Positions 9,489 through 17,517 of a DNA stretch of 19,211 nt are shown here, one piece after another. The notes below the pieces were generated by a model. It was not told where the DNA came from, did not search any database, and saw nothing but the letters and a program-made list of their open reading frames with translations. Both the position numbers and the translations under genes were made by a program. Numbering within the stretch: the stretch's first letter is position 1; the number at the start of each line of letters is the position of its first letter. Origin of the DNA: Entrophospora sp. SA101 (Eukaryota; Glomeromycota; Glomeromycetes; Entrophosporales; Entrophosporaceae); assembly GCA_958430865.1 (NCBI GenBank), contig CAUDNR010000316.1, forward strand, positions 2,059-21,269, given 5' to 3'.

Positions 9489-10838
9489 ATGCTTTCTTTT
9501 TTAAGAAATCTCAAAATTATTATTATGCATAAAAACAGTTTACAGACAAGAAACATCCAAACAAAAATAGAAAATATAGATCCTTCTACAATTGTTTTTG
9601 TGGAGGATAAAGATATCAAAGATCCAAAATTTATATGCACGAACCCAGAAACTATAAAAATACTGAATGAAGCAAAAGATTTACTTTGTTTAAATGAAGT
9701 CGTAGCAATACCAACCGAAACTGTATATGGTCTTGCTTCAAATGCACTTTCACCCATTTCAATCAAAAAAATATTTCAAGCGAAAAACCGACCATTAGAT
9801 AATCCACTTATTATACATATTTCGTCATTAAAAATGTTGTACGATTTATTGTCACCTACTAGCACCAGCAACACTAATAATGCCACCACCACAAGTACTA
9901 TTACCACCGATTCATTTACACTGTCACCATTATATGATGTTTTAATGAAAAAATTTTGGCCAGGTCCTTTAACTTTATTATTTCCAAAAACTGATAAGAT
10001 ACCTGATGAAATAACATGCGGCCAAGATAAAGTAGCAATAAGATTTCCATCAAATAATATAGCTAGGGCATTAATTACATTATGTGGATTTCCTTTAGCA
10101 GCACCATCAGCTAATTCATCAGGTAAACCTTCGCCTACATTAGCTAATCATGTTTATAATGATTTGAATAATAGGATTCCTTTGATAATTGATGGTGGAC
10201 AATGTGATTTTGGTTTAGAATCAACAGTTTTAGACATTACAAAACTGATCACTGATAAAATTTATGAAAAAGAGGATGAAACCACTACTAAATACCCGGT
10301 TATTCTAAGACCTGGAGGTATAACCTTTGAACAATTAGTCAGAGTACCAGGTTTAGAACATTTAAAAGTTTATAAAAAAGATTTTATAGATGAAAATTTA
10401 GAAATGAAGCCTACAACACCTGGTATGAAATATAGGCATTATTCGCCTGATGCAAAAGTTATTTTGATTGATGTTACTATTAAGAATGGTGGTGACGACG
10501 ATAAAGTTAGAAATATTATAAAACGTGAAATTAATGAAATCAAAGAAATTGAAAACAAATCAAAAATGGTTATTGGAATATTAACATTTGGAGCTTTTCA
10601 AAAGAATGGATTTACTTATTATAATAATGAAAGAAATGAGAACGATGAGATTATTGAATATTCACTGGGTGATTTAATACATCCACATCAAATTGCAAAA
10701 GAATTGTTCAAGGGTTTAAGATATTTAGATGAAAAGAAGGTTGATTATATTATAGCACAAAGTATGCCTGAGATTGAAGAAGGTTTAGCAGTGATGAATA
10801 GATTGAGAAAAGCTGCTTCTAAAATTATAAATGATTAG
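9489..10838 (+). CDS. SUA5: Sua5/YrdC threonylcarbamoyl-AMP synthase
   Basis: Sua5 makes threonylcarbamoyl-adenylate from threonine, bicarbonate and ATP, the first step of the t6A37 modification of ANN-decoding tRNAs. The single exon encodes 449 residues, the length of the two-domain Sua5 type. YrdC-domain features are IPTETVYGL at 74-82, KNRP at 99-102, FWPGPLT at 156-162, APSANSSGKPSP at 205-216, GLESTVLDI at 242-250 and RPGG at 274-277. The inter-domain linker motif PGMKYRHYSP is at 311-320, and the C-terminal Sua5 domain fills about 321-449, ending in a typical MNRLRKAAS block. A Ser/Thr/Asn-rich insert at 122-142 looks lineage-specific. The first ATG gives an N-terminus (MLSFLRNLK) that could act as a mitochondrial presequence; a second in-frame ATG at 9525 would remove 12 residues. 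The frame is intact. Confidence 0.95.
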   Translation: MLSFLRNLKIIIMHKNSLQTRNIQTKIENIDPSTIVFVEDKDIKDPKFICTNPETIKILNEAKDLLCLNEVVAIPTETVYGLASNALSPISIKKIFQAKNRPLDNPLIIHISSLKMLYDLLSPTSTSNTNNATTTSTITTDSFTLSPLYDVLMKKFWPGPLTLLFPKTDKIPDEITCGQDKVAIRFPSNNIARALITLCGFPLAAPSANSSGKPSPTLANHVYNDLNNRIPLIIDGGQCDFGLESTVLDITKLITDKIYEKEDETTTKYPVILRPGGITFEQLVRVPGLEHLKVYKKDFIDENLEMKPTTPGMKYRHYSPDAKVILIDVTIKNGGDDDKVRNIIKREINEIKEIENKSKMVIGILTFGAFQKNGFTYYNNERNENDEIIEYSLGDLIHPHQIAKELFKGLRYLDEKKVDYIIAQSMPEIEEGLAVMNRLRKAASKIIND

Positions 10839-11004
10839 GTACTCTAGCAAGATGTATTGATTAAGTACATATATTCTTGTACATATGTGTGAATAATATA
10901 TTTACATGTAAATATACATTTACAATAATTAACAAATTGTGAAATACATTAAATTAATAATAATATAATTTGATATAATGTGATATTTAAAATATTATTA
11001 AAAT
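10839..11004. other. Convergent 3' region between Sua5 and the HbrB relic
   Basis: This AT-rich spacer holds the Sua5 3' end. TATA-like and ATATATTTACATGTAAATATA palindromic patterns occur near 10897-10919. No gene is visible. Confidence 0.4.
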
Positions 11005-11992
11005 TGAGCAGGACTAGCAGGGGCGGGAAATCAAGGGACTTGAAGAAGGTTTCATTGAAGTTGTCGCATTACTCACATTATCATTATTAGAAATTTCTGA
11101 TGAAATAATCATCATCTGTTGTAAACCTTGGAGAATTTATCAACATTGTATTATTGCTATTGTTATGAAAATTAGTTACATTGATGGTAATTGATATTAG
11201 TATCAGTATTATTGTTGATGTATTGTTTGAATGTGAAGGTGACATCCCATCAAAACATTTTTGATCCCTACCAATTATTTTTTAATTTGGATAAAATTTT
11301 ATCTATACCTTTTTATTGTCATCAGAAAATACTAGTGATATGCCATTTGAAGCATTACGAGCTGCAGTATCTGTTATAAGAATTCCAGAATCAAAGTCAT
11401 GAAATAATTTATTAAATGCTTTTATAAATAAAAGGATCGAAGACGATGTTAATGTTAATGTTATAATGTTATTAAATAAAAAAATACCTTTAACTCTGTC
11501 ACATAATGATATATATGATCTCTAAAACTCATTAGTACCAAACGTTCAATGCTAATTTAATGTGAACTCATTTGCATTTGTAATGGCAGAAAAACTCCTT
11601 CAAAACAAGGATAACTGTTCCAAAATAAAATAACCATAATTCAACTAAATTAGAAACAAGTTCTCGTCAGGACAGACACCTTTTAATTTTCCGTTAAGAG
11701 TAAACACTCCAGAGTCTAAAAGTTCACTTATATCTTCAAAAAGTAATTGTAAAAATTGATTATTTATTCATCATCTTTATTTAATAAATATTTGATTAAC
11801 ATTTATGAATAGACAAATTAGCTTTTACATTTAATTCAAAATTTTTTCTTTAAAAAAAAAAATCTTTCTTACCTTACCAATTATTTAAATCTTCAATTGG
11901 CAATTTTAATCCTTCACTATTAATTGATAAAACTTTTATTGCCAATGTACTTCAAAGATTAATTTGTTCCCATTTATTTATATTTATAATAA
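11005..11992 (-). pseudogene. Relic of an HbrB/Bit61/PRR5-type TORC2 subunit
   Basis: HbrB-domain proteins (yeast Bit61, human PRR5/Protor) bind TOR complex 2. On the minus strand I read, in order, NKWEQINL and LKLPIEDLNNW (exon 11878-11992), LLFEDISELLDSGVFTLNGK (near 11752-11690), LVELWLFYFGTVI (near 11650-11612), CFEGVFLPLQMQM (near 11610-11570), IERLVLMSFRDHIYHYVTEL (ending at a GTATTT donor at 11488), and FNKLFHDFDSGI with an L-Q-M block (11418-11320). This order matches the HbrB domain: start of the helical region, the L-W-x-F-x-F-G-T-V block, the E-G-V-F-L-P-L block and the S-F-R-D block. An Asn/Ser-rich tail follows to about 11005. Breaks are a TGA in the first exon, shifts near 11660 and 11612, and a TAA near 11560. 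It is a dead copy unless the assembly is wrong. Confidence 0.6.
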
Positions 11993-12230
11993 CTAAAAGA
12001 CATATACAAATGAAAATAATTACTTTTGGTCAGTTATCAATTTTTTTACGTGCTTTTATTTTTTATAAAAAGGAACCATATATTGTTGACAACAACTAGG
12101 TTTCTATTCATAATATAAATTCTTATTCGAATCAAAAAAATTATTCGTTTTATTCGTTACTCGTTTTATTCGTATTTGTTTTATAAAATATAGGTCTTAT
12201 TTCTTTAACAAGATAATATAAATATAATTA
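11993..12230. other. Spacer between the HbrB relic and the Tc1-type element
   Basis: The stretch is AT-rich, with four spaced TTATTCGTT-like words near 12140-12180. No coding sequence is seen. The first exons of the HbrB relic could begin here, but I find no matching motif. Confidence 0.4.
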
Positions 12231-12827
12231 CACTACCATTCAAAAAGGATTTGGACGAGGTTTTAATAATTACGCAAAATGCCACTTAGCAAAAGTATAT
12301 AAAGTTTACATCAATATTAGGTTTGACAACTCCACATATAAAATATCATTTTTCTATCATCCTTTTTTTACGTTTTTTTTTTAGTTAAAAAAAACGAACA
12401 TCAGTCAAAAATTTTTCTTTAAAAAAAAAAAATCAATATTCTGTTGGCCGCCTGTTATTAGAAATTAATGCTTCAATTCTTCTCAGCATACTTTCAATAA
12501 GGTTATGCAACACATCCTAAGGAATTTGAGACCATTCTTCTTTTATTGCAATCTTCAACTTTGTTCATACGTGACAAGGACATAAAGTTCTAGTCATTTA
12601 TTTAAACTACCAACTATTAAATTTTTATTAAATTATTAAAAAAAAATCACAAAGATAATCCTCGATTTATTTGGTGTTAATTAAAAATCATAAAAGAATA
12701 ATATAAAAATGAGATAGAATTGCCAAACCCTAAGCTATATAATGATATAAATTTTATGTATTTTTGTTATGTGGCATTTTGCGTAATTATTAAAAAACAT
12801 CGTCCGGATACTTTCTGGAAGGTAGTG
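12231..12827. mobile_element. Tc1/mariner-type deletion derivative with TA duplication
   Basis: The left end starts CACTACCATTCAAAAAGG at 12231 and runs to 12285; the right end (12771-12827), read on the minus strand, starts CACTACCTTCCAGAAAG. The two share about 55 bp of inverted repeat, with the innermost 21 bases (TTAATAATTAC then GCAAAATGCC) identical. TA lies on both sides (12229-12230 and 12828-12829), the hallmark duplication of the Tc1/mariner superfamily. The 597-bp length is far below an autonomous element (about 1.3-2 kb), yet the inside still carries a transposase C-terminus on the minus strand, so this is an internally deleted copy and not an unrelated MITE. Confidence 0.8.
12433..12564 (-). 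pseudogene. C-terminal fragment of a Tc1-like DDE transposase
   Basis: Minus-strand frame: KLKIAIKEEWSQIP, a TAG stop, then DVLHNLIESMLRRIEALI and a short tail ending TEY before TGA at 12433-12435. The pattern W-x-x-I-x-x-x-x-x-x-x-L-I-x-S-M-x-x-R-x-x-A-x-I followed by a terminal T-x-Y is the usual end of Tc1-family transposases. The catalytic DDE region is absent. The fragment lies inside the inverted-repeat element at 12231-12827. Confidence 0.75.
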
Positions 12828-13342
12828 TATATTTATGGTTGCTAGTACTATGACTTAAGAAAAGAAATGAAAAAATATCAGCCACTACTATTTATTATTA
12901 TTATTATCACTATATGCAAGGGAGGGACTAAGGAAAATGGATTGATAAAGAAAAATTTTTTAATTGGATCTTATTTGAATTATTATTATTATTAATTTAT
13001 TTGAATAGAAACCTCGAGTGTTATTTATTAAAAAGAATGGCGGTTGTCACGATTTCAGTTATTTATAAATTCGTTTTATTTAATCTTAAGAAAAACGCTT
13101 TGCAAAATTTCGTCCTAAATGTTCAGCGGTAAAACATTAAACCATAAATGTTTAAGCATGCTTAAATAATAATATTAAGATTATTATATAGAAAGCAAAA
13201 AACAGATTGAATGTGCAATGTCACAAAAAATGTCCTTGATTGATATATCTGAAGTTAGTAAATTACATCACATATTTGTAATATCAGAATCTATTGAAAA
13301 TGTAAATATATAAAACATTATGGTTTAATTATTTATAATTGA
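12828..13342. other. Intergenic region with a weak inverted-repeat pair
   Basis: No gene is visible. ATTAAACCATAAATGTTT at 13136-13153 and the reverse complement of 13313-13329, ATTAAACCATAATGTTT, form a 17-18-bp inverted pair with one gap, spanning 194 bp. This may be a small MITE, but the inner sequence shows no further symmetry. A GCATGC palindrome lies at 13156-13161. Confidence 0.35.
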
Positions 13343-13683
13343 TTAATTAATTGAACATTTATTCATAATGTTGTTCTTGATGATTCCTCCACAACTGTTG
13401 ATGTATGTTACTCTATAGGGGTCAGATTGCAGGCGCAACACGATACAAAGTGTGTGACTTTCTAAAACAGAAGGTCCATGTATATAGAGGCCTCTAGAGG
13501 GGTTTTTTTCATTGATAGCTTGACGGAAGACATCCAATATTTGCTGATGGTGTTTCCCGGTAATGATAAGTACTTTTTCGTTCTGAAGACGGAACGTTCT
13601 TGAAGATTGTTGGGTCCCAGCTTTGGTAGTTGGACAATGGTGACGGAAACTGTCTGCAAGTCAGCACCAATACTTGCTGCTTG
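13343..13683 (-). pseudogene. Degenerate P-loop ATPase fragment (Crinkler-type ATPase-like)
   Basis: The minus strand reads, after a TTTTACAG acceptor at 13684, SIGADLQTVSVTIVQLPKLG and then ERSVFRT; a one-base shift near 13580 leads to EKVLIITGKHHQQILDVF, RQAINEKNPSRGLYIHGP, then SHTL and DPYRVTYINSCGG before the stop at 13343. The order (a helix, then a strand ending G-P at a P-loop, then R-V-T-Y-I-N-x-C-G-G) resembles the ATPase domain of Crinkler (CRN)-like proteins, which are expanded in arbuscular mycorrhizal fungi. The glycine-lysine core of the Walker A loop is missing: the segment after G-P reads SVLES. With the shift, the lost loop and the truncation after the first core strand pair, this copy cannot be an active ATPase. 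Family naming is by pattern recall. Confidence 0.55.
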
Positions 13684-13952
13684 CTGTAAAATGCAAAAGA
13701 AGAAACAGGTTCATGTTCATTCTTGAGTTTTTTATTAAGGTGAAAAAACGACATGGTGAATCAAGCTGACAGTGAAATGTCATTAAGAAGTTTCTATAGA
13801 AAATATGTCATGTACCAAAATTTGTTGATTCACGTTTCCCAAATCAACAAAAATTTCAGCAGGTATTATAAAATAATTTTTATCGATACATTTAGAAAGA
13901 ATTTAGGAAAATCTATGATTGAATAAAATTATAATCATAAATAAATATTATA
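13684..13952. other. Spacer and promoter side of the ECHDC1-like gene
   Basis: The stretch may include an upstream intron and decayed exons of the P-loop relic on the minus strand (a short frame EIFVDLGNVNQQILVHD near 13860-13800). The ECHDC1-like promoter lies here; TAAATATTATAATG directly precedes the start codon. No intact gene is visible. Confidence 0.35.
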
Positions 13953-15324
13953 ATGCGAATACGAGGCAATATTTTTGTTAATTATTTAAAGTTTCATCGT
14001 CATTGTATTCGTAGAGGTTATTCAATAAGAAACACTATTACTAACAATAATAATGCTAAATTACTCGAAATCAGGGAAGAATTTCGTAAATTAGGGTAAA
14101 GTTTTAATATTAATAATATTCTTTATTATTATAGACTGATTGATTAATCTAAATCTAATCGTTTAGTGGTGGATCTATTGATTTTAATCCAATATTTTCG
14201 CCAGGAATTGGATTAATCACACTTAACAATCTTAAAAAACATAATTCATTAAGTGGCAAGATGATGGCAGAATTGGCAGATTTGGTTGATAGATTAGAAA
14301 AGGTTGTAAAGATTGATGTTTGCAACGACGATGATGAAAATAGTGAAATCAATAATGATCATGATCGTGATTATGATGATTATGAAAAGAATTTGGTTGG
14401 ATTGATATTAACTGGTAGTGAAAATACTTTTTGTTCTGGTTTAGGTAATAATATATTAAATTAATATATAATAAATTGTTATTACTAATTCTTCTAATTA
14501 TTATTATTAATTAAAGATTTAAGTGTGGCAAAAGACCATATAATAACACCTGAAAATGGGAAGAAAATGAGTTTACTTATGCAAGATACATTATTTAGAT
14601 TCAACAATTTACCACTGATCTCTATAGCAGCTATTGAAGGGTATGCATTAGGTGGTGGAGCAGAACTAGCTACAGCTTGTGATCATAGATGTGTTTCAGG
14701 TAGATGAATAAATAATGTAATACTTTTTTTTTTCCAAAAATCAATAATAAAATCTAAAATGCTATTATTAGAGAAATCTAAGATTAGATTTGTACAAGTA
14801 AAAATGGCAGCTACATCTGGTTGGGGAGGAGGGAATAGATTAATTAATATAGTTGGTAGGAATAATGCATTAAAATTACTGGGGAAAAGTGAATTTTTAA
14901 GTTATAATAATAGTCATCAACAAGATCAACAAGATATTATTGATATTGGATTTGTAGATGTGGTTTCCAAGGAAGGAGGGACCATTAAAAAATCCATAGA
15001 ATTTCTTGATTCTTATATTTATTTTCATAGTAAGAAACAACAAATTGAAGAAAAAAATCGAGATGAAGAACATCATCCAAGAAAAAGAAATAGTGTTAAT
15101 GCAGTAAGTATTTTTTTTAATAAAAGTGGTTATATAAACTTATAAACAAATCATTGTTATAATTATTATAATTATTTTTTTAGGTAAGAGGAATTAAATT
15201 ATTAATAGCAAACCATAATTCAACAGAAACACAAAAAAAATTATTAGATTATGAACATGAAATATTTTGTAAACTTTGGGGTGAAAAAGAAAATATCCAA
15301 GCAATTTTGAAATCCAAAAATTAG
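13953..15324 (+). CDS. ECHDC1: Ethylmalonyl-CoA decarboxylase-like enoyl-CoA hydratase family protein (5 exons, 358 aa)
   Basis: ECHDC1 is a crotonase-fold enzyme that decarboxylates ethylmalonyl-CoA, a side product of acetyl/propionyl-CoA carboxylase, and so acts in metabolite repair. Exons are 13953-14095, 14167-14444, 14517-14699, 14772-15103 and 15184-15324, all GT-AG and in phase. GGGSIDF at 48-54 and GIGLITLNN at 61-69 match the family's start. The first oxyanion-hole block is NTFCSGLDL at 134-142, the second GYALGGGAEL at 182-191, followed by KIRFVQVKM and SGWGGG at 217-222. The N-terminus (MRIRGNIFVNYLKFHRHCIR) is basic and lacks acidic residues for 39 positions, like a mitochondrial presequence; the animal enzyme is cytosolic. 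An acidic Asp/Asn insert at 98-122 and a charged insert at 286-311 are not in the animal protein. Another crotonase activity cannot be excluded. Confidence 0.88.
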
Positions 15325-15403
15325 TTTTAATTATTCAATAAACCATTTAATAATTATCTAAACAATCATTCCATTTGAAAAACTTACAATCAAATAAAAT
15401 TTA

Positions 15404-16015
15404 TTAAGTAGCACTCTGAATTAAAGTAATATTATCACCTTTCAACAAGATTCTTCCTAAATAATAATATTAAGTAGATGGGTATTCATTAGAGAGAGAT
15501 AATAATAATAATTGCTCAAGATATTATTGATAATACTAGTTGGCATAATTTACCTAATGATTTTCTAGACTTTTTCTTGACATTTATTTCTTCAGCATCA
15601 TCAAGAACCAAATTCATAAATTCATCAAATCCCTAGCAAATAAACAAATAAATTAATTCTTAATTTTACTCATCAAATAAATCGAATTAATTATTTGATT
15701 GATTAAAGAAATTATTCACAATAATTTGCCCTTCAATTCTTAAATCTACTTGTTCATATAACCATATTTGAACTCTTGTTTTCTATTAAAATAAAATATA
15801 TTTATTATGAATTTATTTATAATATATACCAATCTTAAGATAATTATAAATATAATTAATTAATTACATTTTGTAAATATTTAAAAATCAAATTCTAAAG
15901 AATTACAAAAAGATAAATCATCAGTATATAACAGAATGGAATTACAATAGAATACAATCTTTTTTAATATACTTACAATGGGCTGAACCATAATCTTTTG
16001 AACTTTTGTTGCCAT
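15404..16015 (-). CDS. SME1: Spliceosomal Sm protein E (5 exons, 86 aa)
   Basis: SmE is one of the seven Sm proteins that ring the Sm site of U1, U2, U4 and U5 snRNAs. Exons on the minus strand are 15977-16015, 15868-15894, 15720-15782, 15554-15632 and 15404-15456. Together they are 261 nt and encode 86 residues, close to the usual 85-95. The start [20 protein letters not shown] matches the family N-terminus. The Sm1 motif runs through [15 protein letters not shown] and [15 protein letters not shown]; Sm2 is [13 protein letters not shown] at 70-82. The four introns are 82, 85, 87 and 97 bp. No exon is longer than 79 bp, so the gene is invisible in a plain frame scan. The stop lies 79 bp from the stop of the convergent crotonase gene. 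Confidence 0.93.
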
Positions 16016-16350
16016 ATTTATACGCACTATACACTATATGTATGTTATAAATTTTTTTTTGAAGATTTGATAAAAATAAAAATTTAGTAAAATTTTTTTG
16101 CTCTCACGTGTAACATCAAATTTTTAATTTAACAAAAAAACCGCTTTTGTTCTGGCTGAAATTTAAGGAAAGGTTATTGTTACAAAGCAAATCTATATTT
16201 TACTTTATTAAAGTAATAAAAAATAAACAAATTTAGAAAATTTCCAAACTATTAAAAAGCAAGAGATAAAAATAATAAAAATAATTCATAAAATTAAATA
16301 ATCATAAAAAATGAACTCAAATCCATATCAATTATATCATTTCAACAACT
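16016..16350. other. Divergent promoter region between SmE and the cysteine-rich relic
   Basis: AT-rich spacer upstream of both the minus-strand SmE gene and the plus-strand relic. A CTCTCACGTGTAAC segment at about 16101-16114 contains the E-box CACGTG, a common factor site in fungal promoters. ATG at 16311 opens a short frame that might be the true start of the relic's signal peptide after one more shift. Confidence 0.4.
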
Positions 16351-16782
16351 ATGCTTCTTTTTACTTTGTCAAGCGAAGTTGTATGTATCAATAAAGCAGT
16401 CTATGATAATTGTAGAAAATACAGACGACTCTAAATTAGCTTCTTGTCCACCATCAGATTATGCCTGTCAATGTGATATGCGCAAACGTATTGGTTTATT
16501 TATTTTTGTCTAAAGACTTCGTTTTCATAATTAAATAAATTAATGATGTTACCTTCCACTTGAAAAAAAAAACAATTTAGAAATTCAGCATTGTTTTCAA
16601 CAATCTCAAGATATTGATATTCAAAAAGAAGGAAAAGCCTACGAGGTAAATTTATTTTTTTCCCTATCATCATTGTCATCATTGTCACACTCTTCCTTTC
16701 ATTCTTATTATTAACAATTAATAACTAGCTTGCAATTCAACATTTTTGTGAGCTGCCAGTTCAAAAACAGCTTTTCCTATAA
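16351..16782 (+). pseudogene. Small cysteine-rich secreted-type protein gene, frameshifted
   Basis: Exon 1 begins MLLFTLSSEVVCINKAVYDNC (16351-16413), a hydrophobic start and the first cysteine pair. A one-base shift just after, near 16414-16420, leads to ENTDDSKLASCPPSDYACQC and DMRKRI. The exon ends at 16493. Exon 2 (16581-16645) gives EIQHCFQQSQDIDIQKEG, and exon 3 (16729-16782) gives LAIQHFCELPV before TAA. The introns are 87 and 83 bp and in phase. The spacing C-x9-C, then S-C-x-P-x-D-Y-x-C-x-C, is the pattern of a widespread fungal family of small secreted or GPI-anchored cysteine-rich proteins whose role is not well defined. The stop codon lies within the end of the MITE at 16775-16959. 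The signal peptide is short unless an upstream start is used. Confidence 0.5.
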
Positions 16783-16959
16783 GAATTTTTTTCCGAAAAG
16801 TACATATTCAATGTATTTTCCATGTACTTTCCTATACATTTTCAGTGCATTTTCAGGGCAAATATGTATAGAAAACACTCTTTTAATGTATAATTACGTA
16901 CGGAATATGCGGACAATGCATGGAAAAACCATATATTTTCTGGCAAAATTTTTATAGGA
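16775..16959. mobile_element. 185-bp MITE-like inverted-repeat element
   Basis: The left end TCCTATAAGAATTTTT (16775-16790) pairs with the right end, read on the minus strand as TCCTATAAAAATTTT (16959-16945). Inside, TTTTCCATG-type words occur on both arms, so weak symmetry continues. No open frame of note is present. Coding relics abut both ends. I cannot identify a clear target duplication. Confidence 0.5.
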
Positions 16960-16964
16960 GCATG

Positions 16965-17517
16965 CCCAAGGTGTTTTGGTCAGCAACACCCGAATCGTTG
17001 CCAGTTGGAGTGATTGAGATAGTTTTACTTAGTATGTCGTCCATAGCTTTATCAAATTAATTCCGAATTTTTCTGAAGCTAAGTCAAATTTGCTTTACCT
17101 TGAGAACATGGAAATTTGAATTTTCTAGTATACCTTGAAAATGTCGCAATGCACCTGGACCAATCAGTTCTTGAAATGGATCGTACAGAAGGTTAGTTCT
17201 AGCATAAAGAAGTAAAAATAGTAATAGTACTTTATCATGAATCAAGAGATGGAATGATTTTACATCACCAATACACCTTGTTTTCTTTTAGTTGTAACCA
17301 ATGCATCTCATAATTTCCAAATATCTTCCTCCCAAGAATCTTCTTTTTCCTTCAGCTTCTTCCTGCCTTCTTCTAAAGCCTCTTTTTCTTCTTTACGCTA
17401 TTTCTTTTCTTACACTTCTCCTTTCTCAATTTCTTCAACTCTTCCAACTTCTACGTACCTTTTGTGTTCTTCTTTTGCATCTTCAAGTTCTCATCTGATT
17501 TCTTTGATGCTTGCCAT
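16965..17517 (-). pseudogene. Coiled-coil gene relic with four in-frame stops
   Basis: From ATG at 17517 one continuous minus-strand frame reads MASIKEIR, stop, ELEDAKEEHKRYVEVGRVEE, then IEKGEV, stop, EKK, stop, and RKEEKEALEEGRKKLKEKED, SWEEDIWKL, stop, DALVT (to about 17290). No indel is needed over about 76 codons despite four stops (TGA, TAA, TAG, TGA). The Lys/Glu-rich sequence is a strong coiled coil. Further on, past a region that I cannot resolve, the minus strand reads FDKAMDDILSKTISI and TPTGNDSGVADQNTLGM (17053-16965), up to the edge of the MITE. The family is not recognised with confidence; similar coiled coils occur in expanded families of these fungi. Confidence 0.55.

Noticed and set aside
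9431..9766. Minus-strand 111-codon frame
   Set aside because: It lies antisense to the start of the well-supported Sua5 gene.
17301..17498. Plus-strand Leu/Ser/Phe-rich frame
   Set aside because: It is antisense to the Lys/Glu-rich coiled-coil relic, and leucine and phenylalanine runs are its expected mirror image.
17290..17517. Stop-codon reassignment to explain the four in-frame stops
   Set aside because: The four intact genes end at TGA, TAG, TAG and TAA with no read-through signs and use no internal stops, so the standard code applies.
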